DNA of 64,000 nt. Source: Saccharothrix sp. S26. GTDB taxonomy: Bacteria; Actinomycetota; Actinomycetes; Mycobacteriales; Pseudonocardiaceae. The notes under the pieces were generated by a model. That model saw only the letters and a program-made list of their open reading frames with translations. It made no database searches and had not been told where the DNA came from. The position numbers were made by a program, and so were the translations under genes. This document shows positions 57,448 to 64,000 of the stretch, in pieces. Location of the stretch: NCBI RefSeq assembly GCF_021390395.1, contig NZ_JAJUWT010000034.1, positions 1 to 64,000 of the forward strand, in the 5' to 3' direction. Within the stretch, counting starts at the first letter, position 1. Each line of letters begins with the position of its first letter.

Positions 57448-57864
57448 CTACGCGGGCGGCCCGTCGAGCAGCTCGGCGAGCAGGGCGCGGACGCGGCGGT
57501 CGATGTCGTCGCGGATGGGGCGGACGGCGTCGAGGCCCTGCCCGGCCGGGTCGTCGAGCTCCCAGTCGAGGTAGCGCTTCCCGGGGAACACCGGGCACGT
57601 GTCGCCGCAGCCCATCGTGATGACGACGTCGGAGGTCTCGACGTCGTCGGTGGTCAGCTTGGTCGGCACTTCGGCGGTGATGTCGAGCCCGAGTTCGGCC
57701 AGCGCCTCGGCGGCGGCCGGGTTGACCCGGTCGGCGGGCGCGGAGCCGGCCGAGCGGACCGTGACGCGGCCCAGCGCGTAGTGCCGCAGGAGCGCGGCGG
57801 CCATCTGGGAGCGGCCCGCGTTGTGGACGCAGACGAACAGGACTTCGGGCTTGGTGCGGCTCAA
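57448..57864 (-). CDS. arsC: Arsenate reductase, thioredoxin-coupled ArsC
   Basis: 138 residues of the low-molecular-weight phosphatase fold: P-loop C12-VHNAGR-S (FVCVHNAGRSQMA), redox pair C86 and C90 in MGCGDTCPVFPG, and ELDDPAGQ. This matches thioredoxin-dependent arsenate reductases, in which the three cysteines relay electrons to reduce arsenate to arsenite. Start overlaps the end of the aquaporin gene by 4 bp, so they are coupled. Confidence 0.92.
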   Translation of the reverse strand: MSRTKPEVLFVCVHNAGRSQMAAALLRHYALGRVTVRSAGSAPADRVNPAAAEALAELGLDITAEVPTKLTTDDVETSDVVITMGCGDTCPVFPGKRYLDWELDDPAGQGLDAVRPIRDDIDRRVRALLAELLDGPPA

Positions 57865-58565
57865 CGTGCTCGCCCTTCGGTGACGGGTGCGGCGGTGGCG
57901 ACGGGGTCCGGGTGGAGCAGGCGCAGCAGCGGCACGGCCACCGCGACGCCGACGACCTGCGCCAGCACGTAGACCGGCGCGGACGAGGGCGCGATGCCCG
58001 CGAACGAGTCGCTGAACACCCGGCCGGCGGTGATGGCCGGGTTGGCGAAGCTGGTGGAGCTGGTGAAGAAGTACGCCGCGCCGATGTAGGCGCCCACGGC
58101 CGACGGCGCGAGCGCCGACCGGCCCGACCGGACCAGCGAGAAGATCACCAGCAGCAGGCCCGCCGTGGCCACGACCTCGGACAGCGCGTGCCCGGCCGTG
58201 GCCCGTTCGGTGGTGCTGATGCTGACCGGTGCGGCGTCGAACATCACGTTGGCCAGGACCGCGCCGGTGACGCAGCCGAGCACCTGGACCACCGCGTAGG
58301 CCGGGACGTCACGCCACGCCAGCCCGCCGAACACGGCGTCCGCCAGCGAGACGGCCGGGTTGAGGTGACCGCCGCTGACGGGGCCGAAGACCAGGATGAG
58401 CGCGTAGAGGCCGACCGCGGTGGCGGCGGCGTTCTCCAGCAGTTGCAGGCCGACGTCGCCGGGGGAGAGGCGTTGGGCGGCGATGCCGGAGCCGATGACC
58501 AGGGCGGCGAGCAGCAGGCTGCCCAGGTACTCGGCCACCAGGCGGTGGCGCAGGGGGCGCGGCAT
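57861..58565 (-). CDS. Aquaporin/MIP channel, likely arsenite efflux (AqpS-like)
   Basis: 234 residues with six membrane segments and two NPA boxes (SGGHLNPAVSLA and SFANPAITAGRVF). Located between arsC and arsR-like genes, where AqpS-type channels release arsenite formed by ArsC. No ArsB/Acr3 pump is in the operon, so this channel would be the exit route. Starts immediately after the ArsR-phosphatase stop. Confidence 0.9.
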   Translation of the reverse strand: MPRPLRHRLVAEYLGSLLLAALVIGSGIAAQRLSPGDVGLQLLENAAATAVGLYALILVFGPVSGGHLNPAVSLADAVFGGLAWRDVPAYAVVQVLGCVTGAVLANVMFDAAPVSISTTERATAGHALSEVVATAGLLLVIFSLVRSGRSALAPSAVGAYIGAAYFFTSSTSFANPAITAGRVFSDSFAGIAPSSAPVYVLAQVVGVAVAVPLLRLLHPDPVATAAPVTEGRAR

Positions 58566-59270
58566 TCAGGAGTCCTCGGTGGCGGGGTGCACGGCGGGCA
58601 CGAGGCGGTCGACGCGGTCGGCGAGGTCGCGGTAGGCGGCGTCGAAGGCGTCCGGCGTGCCCGCCGCGGCCGGGTCGGGCACGGACCAGTGCAGGCGGTC
58701 GTCGTGGTCGGCCAGTTCCTCGTGGGCGCTGTCGCACACGGCGACCACCAGGTCGTCGGGGCGCAGCACGTCACGCAGGTGGTGGGTGCGGGCGCGGGTC
58801 AGCGACAGCCCGTGGGCGCGGGCCGTGGCGACGGCCAGGGGGTGCACGCGGTCGGCCGGTCGGGTGCCCGCGCTCGCGGTCGGCACGCGGCTGCGCCGGT
58901 GCCACAGCGCGGCGGCCAGCTGCGAGCGCGCGGAGTTCCGGCTGCACACGAACACGACCCGGGGAGCACGCCTCACGCCGGTGGGCACGAGATCGGCGAG
59001 CGCGGCCGTGCGCAACCGCAGGTAGGTGCGCCGGCGGTCGCCCTCCGACCGCGACCGCCGCACGATCCCGGCCTGTTCGAGCAGCTTCACGTGGTGGGCG
59101 AGCAGGTTGCCGGGCAATCCCAGCCTGCGGCCGACCTCGCCGGGCGAGGCGTCGCCGAGCAGGAGCAGGTCGACCACGGCGAGCCGCGCGGGCTCGCCGA
59201 GCGCCGCGTGCACCCGCGCGCGGTCGGCCGTCCCGGAAGGCCAGTCAGCAATCATTGACTCAATAATCAC
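58566..59270 (-). CDS. ArsR regulator fused to LMW-phosphatase/arsenate-reductase-like domain
   Basis: 234 residues from GTG 59270 with GGAGG 7 nt upstream. Residues ~12-95 are an ArsR winged helix (ALGEPARLAVVDLLLLGDAS, LPGNLLAHHVKLLEQAGIVR). No ELCVCDL-type As-binding helix is seen. Residues ~103-225 are a phosphatase-like domain with C109-SRNSAR-S loop and VPDPAAAG. It may sense arsenate/arsenite through the fused domain or combine regulation and reduction. First gene of the arsenic operon; the operator overlaps its start. Confidence 0.88.
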   Translation of the reverse strand: MIIESMIADWPSGTADRARVHAALGEPARLAVVDLLLLGDASPGEVGRRLGLPGNLLAHHVKLLEQAGIVRRSRSEGDRRRTYLRLRTAALADLVPTGVRRAPRVVFVCSRNSARSQLAAALWHRRSRVPTASAGTRPADRVHPLAVATARAHGLSLTRARTHHLRDVLRPDDLVVAVCDSAHEELADHDDRLHWSVPDPAAAGTPDAFDAAYRDLADRVDRLVPAVHPATEDS

Positions 59271-59275
59271 TGAGT
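59258..59275. promoter_or_regulatory. ArsR-type operator over the operon start
   Basis: ACTCAATAATCACTGAGT has 5-bp perfect outer arms (ACTCA/TGAGT) and alternating inner symmetry. It covers the GTG start codon at 59270 and adjoins the ribosome-binding site, so a bound ArsR would block both transcription and translation initiation. Confidence 0.6.
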
Positions 59276-59380
59276 GACCTCCGCCGGGTCAACCCGGGTC
59301 CGGTTGGCGCTTGCCCGCTCGACCTCCCCCGTGCAGGTGGTAAAGGACCGTCCGTGATTGACCGATCGCGGTCTGTCGCT

Positions 59381-59396
59381 GTTACGTTCCCGTACC
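59381..59396. promoter_or_regulatory. TetR operator, copy A
   Basis: GTTACGTTCCCGTACC matches GGTACGTTGCTGTACC (60441-60456) at 13 of 16 positions. Copy A lies ~40 bp before the small gene that leads the TetR gene; copy B follows the TetR gene. The rest of 59276-59433 shows no gene. Confidence 0.5.
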
Positions 59397-59433
59397 GGTG
59401 ACTCGGTGTGCACAGCCCGTGCGGAGGTCAGGT

Positions 59434-59628
59434 GTGGACCTGGAGTGGTTGGACCGAGCCGCGCGCGAGGCCAAGGACCGCATCGAGCGGCTCTACTTGG
59501 AGGGGCGTGCCGCGGTGGCGGGACACGGGTCGTCGGACGACGGCCGGTCGGGGATCCTCCCCGGGGTGGACGCGTCGGGGTCCGGGGCGAGCCGGGGCTC
59601 GGCGGACCGGGATCAGGCCACCCGGTGA
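59434..59628 (+). CDS. Small charged protein (64 aa), unknown
   Basis: GTG 59434 with GCGGAGG ending 6 nt upstream. The first ~35 residues form an amphipathic, highly charged helix (DLEWLDRAAREAKDRIERLY), and the rest is a Gly/Ser/Asp-rich tail likely to be disordered. No signal peptide or known domain. It lies 45 bp before the TetR gene and probably shares its transcript. Confidence 0.55.
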   Translation: MDLEWLDRAAREAKDRIERLYLEGRAAVAGHGSSDDGRSGILPGVDASGSGASRGSADRDQATR

Positions 59629-59673
59629 CTCGCTGCTGTCGATCATGGTCGTCGGACTGGATACGCTGCGGTC

Positions 59674-60372
59674 GTGGCGGACGGCGGTCGGAACGCGGGT
59701 GTGGACGGCAGGGCTGCCCGGTGGGCCGGTCACCGGGAGAAGCGGCGCGCGGAGATAGTGACCGCTGCCCTGTCGGCGATCGTCGAGCACGGCCCGTGGG
59801 CCTCCACCGAGCAGATCGCGGACCGGGCCGGCGTGTCGCGGCCGCAGCTCTACCGGCACTTCTCCGACGCCGATGACCTGTACAACGCGGTGGCGCACCA
59901 GGTCGCGGAGCTGTTCGCCGCGGAGATCGTGCCGGTGCTGAGCCGACCGAGCGGCAGCCCGCGCGAGATCATCAGCGGGGTCGTGGGCACCTTCGTGGCC
60001 TGGATGGCCGACAACGCCTCGCTGTACGACTACATGGTCGTCCGCGCCGCGGGGTCGGCCCCCGGCCGGCGCGGGCAGGCGGCCGACATGCGGTTGCAGG
60101 TAGCGGAGCGGCTGTGCGCGCTGTTCACCGCGTACCTGGACCTGCTCGGGGCCGACTCGCGGCACGCGGACACCTTGGCCTTCGGGGTGGCGGGCATGGT
60201 CGAGTCGGCGACGGTGCGGTGGCTGACCGTGCCCGGCGCGCTGGACCAGGAACAGCTCGTGCGGCGGTTGACGTCCGCGGTGTGGGCGCTGTTCGACGAC
60301 GTGCTGCGGGAGGCCGGTGTCGAGCTGGACCCGGATGTGCCGCTGCCCGAGCTGCCCGACGACCCTGAGTAG
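59674..60372 (+). CDS. TetR-family transcriptional regulator
   Basis: 232 residues from GTG 59674. HTH at ~22-68 (KRRAEIVTAALSAIVEHGPW, STEQIADRAGVSRPQLYRHF). The helical ligand domain follows, ending with an acidic Pro-rich tail. A matching palindromic site lies upstream of its operon and another just downstream before the NarL-like gene, so it probably represses itself and that gene. Confidence 0.9.
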   Translation: MADGGRNAGVDGRAARWAGHREKRRAEIVTAALSAIVEHGPWASTEQIADRAGVSRPQLYRHFSDADDLYNAVAHQVAELFAAEIVPVLSRPSGSPREIISGVVGTFVAWMADNASLYDYMVVRAAGSAPGRRGQAADMRLQVAERLCALFTAYLDLLGADSRHADTLAFGVAGMVESATVRWLTVPGALDQEQLVRRLTSAVWALFDDVLREAGVELDPDVPLPELPDDPE

Positions 60373-60440
60373 AGCCGTCACTCCTTCGTGCACGGTGTGC
60401 GACCTGTGGCTGCACTGAGTAGCCGACCCGCGAGATGACT

Positions 60441-60456
60441 GGTACGTTGCTGTACC
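60441..60456. promoter_or_regulatory. TetR operator, copy B
   Basis: GGTACGTTGCTGTACC has perfect GGTAC/GTACC arms around GTTGCT and lies 79 bp before the GTG of the NarL-like gene, overlapping TGTTACAT, a possible -10 region. Related to copy A at 59381-59396. Confidence 0.55.
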
Positions 60457-60535
60457 TGTTACATCAATGTCCGTGCAGTTGTCGCGGCCCGTCCGCCGAC
60501 GTCAGCGCCGGAGTCGCGGTGGCAGGAGGAGTGCC

Positions 60536-61228
60536 GTGATCGACTTGGCCGAGTCCTCGGTCGACGCCCGCCGGACCCTCCGGCCGGACGCCCCGGGCGT
60601 CGCGGCCGTCGTGGCCACGCCGCTGGTGCGCGAAGGGCTCAGGACGGTGATCCGCCAAGCCGGCCTGCGCTGGCTGGGCGCGGTCGCCACGCCGGGTGAA
60701 GCCCTCGGCGGACTGCGGCGCGTGCGCCCGGACGTCGTGCTCGTCGACAGCGCCGTGGACCCGCGGGGTGCGCTGATCGCCGAACTGGTGGGGCCCGGGC
60801 GCGTGCCGACGGTGCTGTCGCTGCTCAACGGCGACCGCCTCGCACCTGACCTGGTCCGCGTCGGCCGGGCCGCCGGCGCGCGCGGTGTCGTGCCCTTGGG
60901 CGCGCACCCCGCCGACCTGGTGGCCGTGATCCTGCGGGCGCACCGGGGCAGGCGTCCCGTTCCCGCGTCCCGTGCGCCTGCCGTCACCGTCGCGGTGTCG
61001 TCCGCGGACGGCCACGAGGCCGAGCGGTTGTCGCCGCGGCAGCGGGAAGTGCTGGAACTGCTGGCGGCGGGCCTGACGTCGGCGGCCATCGCGGAGCGGC
61101 TCGTGGTGTCGGTCGAGACCGTGCGCACGCACGTGAAAGCCCTGCTGCGCCGACTCGGGGCCAAGGACCGCACGCACGCGATCTCCCTCGCCTACCAGAG
61201 GGGTCTGCTGTCGTCGCGAGCGGTCTGA
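60536..61228 (+). CDS. NarL-like orphan regulator with degenerate receiver
   Basis: 230 residues from GTG 60536 with AGGAGGA upstream. The N-terminal ~120 residues have the receiver fold (VAAVVATPLVREGLRTVIRQ), but the usual acidic pair after strand 1 is absent (VATP), while Asp in VLVDSAVDP remains. The LuxR HTH is intact (LSPRQREVLELLAAGLTSAA, VRTHVKALLRRLGAKDRTHA). No kinase is adjacent. It probably works without classical phosphorylation. Under the TetR site copy B. Confidence 0.85.
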   Translation: MIDLAESSVDARRTLRPDAPGVAAVVATPLVREGLRTVIRQAGLRWLGAVATPGEALGGLRRVRPDVVLVDSAVDPRGALIAELVGPGRVPTVLSLLNGDRLAPDLVRVGRAAGARGVVPLGAHPADLVAVILRAHRGRRPVPASRAPAVTVAVSSADGHEAERLSPRQREVLELLAAGLTSAAIAERLVVSVETVRTHVKALLRRLGAKDRTHAISLAYQRGLLSSRAV

Positions 61229-61285
61229 CCTCGATGGACAGTCCTCTGTGGACCGGTGTGCACCGCGCTCTTCCCGGGAGCCGTG

Positions 61286-61444
61286 ATGAACGACCTCAAG
61301 CCGTGGCAACGACCACTGCCGGACGAGGAACGCGTGCAGTTCTTGAACCGCTTGACGCACTCGTGCTACCGCTGCGGCCACCAGGAGCACGACCTCGGCG
61401 CGTTGGCCGAGCACGAGGACCGGTGCGCCGGCGGTGAGACGTGA
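61286..61444 (+). CDS. Small zinc-finger-like protein (52 aa)
   Basis: ATG 61286 with GGGAG 5 nt upstream. The C-terminal half carries a candidate zinc site: CYRCGHQEH, then LAEHEDRC, i.e. CxxC followed by spaced His residues and a Cys. The N-terminal half has aromatic and charged residues (KPWQRPLPDEERVQFLNRLT). It starts 57 bp after the NarL-like gene and may be in the same operon. Role unknown; DNA- or protein-binding is possible. Confidence 0.6.
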   Translation: MNDLKPWQRPLPDEERVQFLNRLTHSCYRCGHQEHDLGALAEHEDRCAGGET

Positions 61445-61460
61445 CGGGCGGACGCCGAGG

Positions 61461-61544
61461 TCACCACTCGATCGTGTAGCCCGCCAACCCGTTCGGGCGT
61501 TGCCCGGCCGCTCCCGACGGCACCATCCTGTGTGTCGTCCCCAT
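61461..61544 (-). CDS. Possible 27-aa peptide gene
   Basis: ATG 61544 with AGAGGTGAG 8-9 nt upstream encodes 27 residues ending in RPNGLAGYTIEW. It lies antisense in the gap before the EF-hand gene, only 28 bp from that gene's start, so the two leaders would overlap. No family is recognised. Could be chance. Confidence 0.25.
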   Translation of the reverse strand: MGTTHRMVPSGAAGQRPNGLAGYTIEW

Positions 61545-61572
61545 CAACCGCTCACCTCTGCGCGGAGGGCTC

Positions 61573-62133
61573 GTGCCGGTCAACGACCTGCTCACGGCGA
61601 AGATCAACCACGGCTTCACCCACCTGGACGTCGACGGGGACGGGCTGCTCACCGAGCAGGACCACGTCCTGATGGGTCGCCGGGCCGCCGAAGCGCTCGG
61701 GCACGCCCCCGACTCGCCGCAGGAGCAACGCATCGTCGACGCCTACCTGCGGATCTGGCACGACCTGCACCGGCCGCACATCCCCGGCGGCGGCACGGCG
61801 ATCTCCCGCGCGCAGTTCGTGGAGTCCACCGGCTCGCTGGCCGACGACCCGGACGCGGCCCGGGCCAGCGTGGGCGCGTTGGCCGAGGCGTTCCTGGCCA
61901 TCGCCGACACCGACGCCGACGGCCGGGTGAGCCCGGCGGAGTACCTGGTGTTCCAGCGCGGGCACTTCCCCGGCCTGACCGAGGCCGAGGCCGCCGAGGC
62001 GTTCGAGCACCTCGACACCGACGGCGACGGCCACCTGACCGCCGAGGAGTTCACGAGCGCCTGCGTGCAGTTCTGGTCCAGCACCGACCCGGAGGCGCCG
62101 GGCAACTGGTGGATGGGTCGCCCCGTGGCGTGA
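61573..62133 (+). CDS. EF-hand calcium-binding protein (calerythrin-like)
   Basis: 186 residues from GTG 61573 with GGAGGG upstream. Three canonical EF loops: DVDGDGLLTEQD (~18-29), DTDADGRVSPAEY (~114-126) and DTDGDGHLTAEEF (~147-159). The second of four expected hands (near HIPGGGTAISRAQF) has lost ligands. This is the calerythrin/sarcoplasmic-protein type common in actinomycetes. Cytosolic calcium buffer or sensor. A strong hairpin follows. Confidence 0.9.
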   Translation: MPVNDLLTAKINHGFTHLDVDGDGLLTEQDHVLMGRRAAEALGHAPDSPQEQRIVDAYLRIWHDLHRPHIPGGGTAISRAQFVESTGSLADDPDAARASVGALAEAFLAIADTDADGRVSPAEYLVFQRGHFPGLTEAEAAEAFEHLDTDGDGHLTAEEFTSACVQFWSSTDPEAPGNWWMGRPVA

Positions 62134-62179
62134 CCGAGGTCCGTCCTTTGGGGACGGTCGGATGCCGGTGAAGCGAGGC

Positions 62180-62216
62180 GCGGCACCCGCAGCGCACCGA
62201 AGCGCGCGGGTGCCGC
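62180..62216. terminator. Hairpin after the EF-hand gene
   Basis: GCGGCACCCGC (62180-62190) pairs perfectly over 11 bp with GCGGGTGCCGC (62206-62216); the 15-nt loop contains a further GCGC/GCGC pair. A smaller hairpin CCGTCC/GGACGG lies at 62141-62157. Together they should end the EF-hand transcript. No other gene is seen in 62134-62480. Confidence 0.65.
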
Positions 62217-62331
62217 TGCGCGAGCAACCGCGGGTCTCGACGTCGGACCGAAGGCGAGCGCGGCTGATCCGGACGCGTATTGGGACGGCGTGGTTGACAA
62301 GACCTGGTGGTCGTCGGCCGTCGTCCAGTGT

Positions 62332-62346
62332 TGTGCACGTTCACAG
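62332..62346. promoter_or_regulatory. LacI-type operator, copy 1, before the FIVAR-GH43 gene
   Basis: TGTGCACGTTCACAG; identical 15-bp copy at 62419-62433, exactly 87 bp downstream. The core TGTG-N-ACGTT-CACA is near-palindromic with central CG, as for LacI operators. Confidence 0.65.
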
Positions 62347-62418
62347 CGAACCTCCGAAGAACCTCTTGAAATGATCTAGCCCATCGGTTTTGATCTGGAA
62401 GGACCGCACACGAAACGG

Positions 62419-62433
62419 TGTGCACGTTCACAG
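62419..62433. promoter_or_regulatory. LacI-type operator, copy 2, before the FIVAR-GH43 gene
   Basis: Second perfect copy of TGTGCACGTTCACAG, 47 bp before the GTG at 62481. The 87-bp spacing equals that of the operator pair before the GH43-ricin gene (28175/28262). Confidence 0.65.
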
Positions 62434-62480
62434 TCGCCGCCGAGTCTTCTGCTCGCCTCGATCAAAGGAGATCGACAACG

Positions 62481-64000
62481 GTGTCGACTTCATCGCCTTC
62501 CCGGAACAGGCGCGATACGCGCTCCCGGTCGGACCCGCTGCGCGCCTTGGCCGTGACCGGGCTGCTCCTCGCGTCGGCCCTGGCGCCGCACTCGGCGCAC
62601 GTCGCCGCCGCCCACCCCGCGGACACCGTGAACGCCCCGGTGACGGTGCGCGGCCTCAAGACGCTGGTCGACGACTACCGGACCCGCGTCCCGGCCAGGT
62701 ACACCGCACAGTCCTGGAAGCCCTTCGCCCGGGCGCTCACCACCGCCGACCAGGTCGCACGCGACGCCGGGGCGAGCGCCGCGGACGTCGCGGCGGCCAA
62801 GACGGCCCTGGTCACCGCCGCCGGTGAGCTCACGGCCGCGGACGAGGGCACGTTCCAGACCATCACCAACGACACCTTCTGGACCGACACCAGCGGCAAC
62901 CCGATCCACTCGCAGGGCGGCGGTGTCTTCAAGTTCGGCGACACCTACTACTGGTACGGCGTGCACTACCGCGGTGCCGAGAGCTACCGGGCCGACCCCA
63001 CCCGCAAGTACGACAACGAGGTCAGCTTCGTCTCGATCCCGGTGTACTCGTCCCGCGACCTGGTGAACTGGAAGTTCGAGAACCGGGTCGCCACGCGCGC
63101 CACCGGCCTGCCCGGCGGCGGCAACCTGGGCCAGGCCGGTTGGGTCGGCCGCCTCGGCGTCTCCTACAACGAGCGCACCGGCAAGTACGTGCTGCTCGTG
63201 CAGGCGTACCTGCCCGCGCAGGGCGGGGACGGCGTGCTGTTCCTGCAGGGCGACTCGCCCACCGACACCTTCGACTACGGGTACTTCCAGACCCGGATCG
63301 CCAACTCGCCGACGACCGGCACCGGCGACCAGACGATCTTCACCGACGACGACGGCAAGGACTACCTGATCTTCTCCAACCGGTCGGGTCGCGCCCGTGC
63401 CTTCGTCGGCAAGCTGCGCGAGTCCGACTCGCTGCGGGTGGAACCGGCGGTGCAGATCGGCTACAACGCGGCCGGTCGCGAGGGCAACGCCATGTTCAAG
63501 CTCGACGGCAGGTACTACCACGCGGCGTCGGACCTGCACGGCTGGAACGCCTCCGTCACGCACGTGCTGGAGTCGACCGGCAGCGGGATCCAGGGGACGT
63601 ACTCCGGCGAGTACACGTTGGCGGGCACGGAACTGGACTACGGCCACGTGACCCAGACCGGGTTCTTCGTCACGGTCAAGGGCACCAAGCAGAGCACGGT
63701 GATCTTCGCGGGCGACCGCTGGGCCGACTTCGCCTGGAACGGCATCGGGTACAACCAGTGGATGCCGGTGACCAGGACCGGCGCGCGGCCGCGGTTCCAC
63801 TCCGTGAGCCAGTGGCAGTTCAACGCCACGACCGGGGAGTGGCGGGTCGGGCCGCGGAACAACTACGTCCTCAACCCCGACATCCAGGCCGACCGCGTCA
63901 TCGTCTCGTCGGTGACGGGGTGGGCGAACTTCCGGGAGTCGGGCCCGAGCTCCCTCGTGACCAACGTCGACGGCGGCGCGAACGGCAGCCGCTTCGGCCT
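62481..64000 (+). CDS. Secreted FIVAR plus GH43-like enzyme (3-prime end outside window)
   Basis: GTG 62481 with AAAGGAG 10 nt upstream; open to the window edge (506 codons), so the C-terminus is missing. A basic start and hydrophobic core (ALAVTGLLLASALAPHSAHV) give a signal peptide of ~45 residues. Residues ~55-118 resemble a FIVAR helical module (KTLVDDYRTRVPARYTAQSW). From ~120 a GH43-type propeller follows (IHSQGGGVFKFGDTYYWYGV, FTDDDGKDYLIFSN, FKLDGRYYHAASDL), resembling exo-beta-1,3-galactanase-type GH43. The frame then enters a likely carbohydrate-binding domain (WANFRESGPSSLV). Substrate probably galactan or arabinogalactan side chains. Confidence 0.82.
   Translation, partial: MSTSSPSRNRRDTRSRSDPLRALAVTGLLLASALAPHSAHVAAAHPADTVNAPVTVRGLKTLVDDYRTRVPARYTAQSWKPFARALTTADQVARDAGASAADVAAAKTALVTAAGELTAADEGTFQTITNDTFWTDTSGNPIHSQGGGVFKFGDTYYWYGVHYRGAESYRADPTRKYDNEVSFVSIPVYSSRDLVNWKFENRVATRATGLPGGGNLGQAGWVGRLGVSYNERTGKYVLLVQAYLPAQGGDGVLFLQGDSPTDTFDYGYFQTRIANSPTTGTGDQTIFTDDDGKDYLIFSNRSGRARAFVGKLRESDSLRVEPAVQIGYNAAGREGNAMFKLDGRYYHAASDLHGWNASVTHVLESTGSGIQGTYSGEYTLAGTELDYGHVTQTGFFVTVKGTKQSTVIFAGDRWADFAWNGIGYNQWMPVTRTGARPRFHSVSQWQFNATTGEWRVGPRNNYVLNPDIQADRVIVSSVTGWANFRESGPSSLVTNVDGGANGSRFG

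Noticed and set aside
55372..57972. 866-residue + strand frame opposite the kinase and spermidine-synthase-like genes
   Set aside because: Composition is Arg/Gly/His-rich shadow; the minus strand carries HRDVKPGN, DFG and other clear motifs.

Overview
High-GC window with short intergenic gaps, frequent GTG/TTG starts, stop-start overlaps, many secreted carbohydrate-active enzymes and many one- and two-component regulators. This fits the chromosome of a filamentous actinomycete; a Pseudonocardiales-type genome (Saccharothrix/Lentzea/Actinosynnema-like) is my inference, since no rRNA or other marker gene is present. No tRNA, rRNA, insertion sequence, phage block or CRISPR array was seen.

Layout. 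1-9.1 kb: a G-rich degenerate repeat, TetR and PucR regulators, a secreted beta-propeller, a GntR regulator overlapping an MFS exporter, a NarL-type two-component pair and a divergent membrane-anchored serine beta-lactamase-like protein. 9.1-13.9 kb: two divergent small proteins (one outside usual length cut-offs), an orphan LuxR-type regulator, and two secreted cell-wall hydrolases with different catalytic heads (NlpC/P60-like and lysozyme/transglycosylase-like) but almost the same six-bladed propeller, copied at DNA level. 13.9-16.6 kb: a folate pair (cyclodeaminase-type cyclohydrolase plus an Mtd1-like dehydrogenase that lacks the cyclohydrolase lysine) and a HAF-repeat protein. 16.8-22.7 kb: a hemerythrin-like protein behind a stress-sigma promoter, a GH5 enzyme, a PaaX regulator, a PL1 pectate lyase and a lipoprotein. 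22.7-28.1 kb: an OmpR two-component pair and three alpha/beta hydrolases. 28.1-33.7 kb: GH43-ricin arabinanase-like enzyme with two LacI-type operators, a frameshifted LacI gene, and a GH39-like enzyme behind another operator.

33.7-37.6 kb: a hexarate (galactarate/glucarate) catabolic unit: LysR, KdgD, enolase-superfamily dehydratase and AEC transporter. 37.7-45.5 kb: MmcQ/YjbR protein, GNAT, CE4 deacetylase, SGNH hydrolase, 44-bp tandem repeats, a membrane protein, a broken sialidase, a copper-chaperone-like HMA protein behind a CsoR-like palindrome, and a MocR regulator divergent from a Cys/Met PLP enzyme. 45.5-56.6 kb: secreted M4 protease, LacI regulator, a STAND ATPase with an amyloid-like N-terminal motif and TPRs, an ECF sigma factor fused to its own anti-sigma and exported domain, an RsbW-like ATPase and a PknB-type kinase. 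56.7-59.3 kb: a spermidine-synthase-like protein and an arsenic unit (ArsC, aquaporin, ArsR-phosphatase fusion). 59.4-62.1 kb: small protein, TetR flanked by two copies of one operator, NarL-like orphan regulator, small zinc-finger-like protein and an EF-hand protein. The window ends inside a secreted FIVAR-GH43-like enzyme behind two perfect LacI-type operators.

Themes: plant-polymer and sugar-acid use (PL1, GH43 x2, GH39-like, GH5, hexarate pathway) under LacI/LysR control; cell-envelope remodelling; and signalling modules. Most worth testing as a coordinated system is the 9.1-13.9 kb block, where the two small-protein genes and the hydrolase pair share a palindromic promoter element next to an orphan LuxR regulator.
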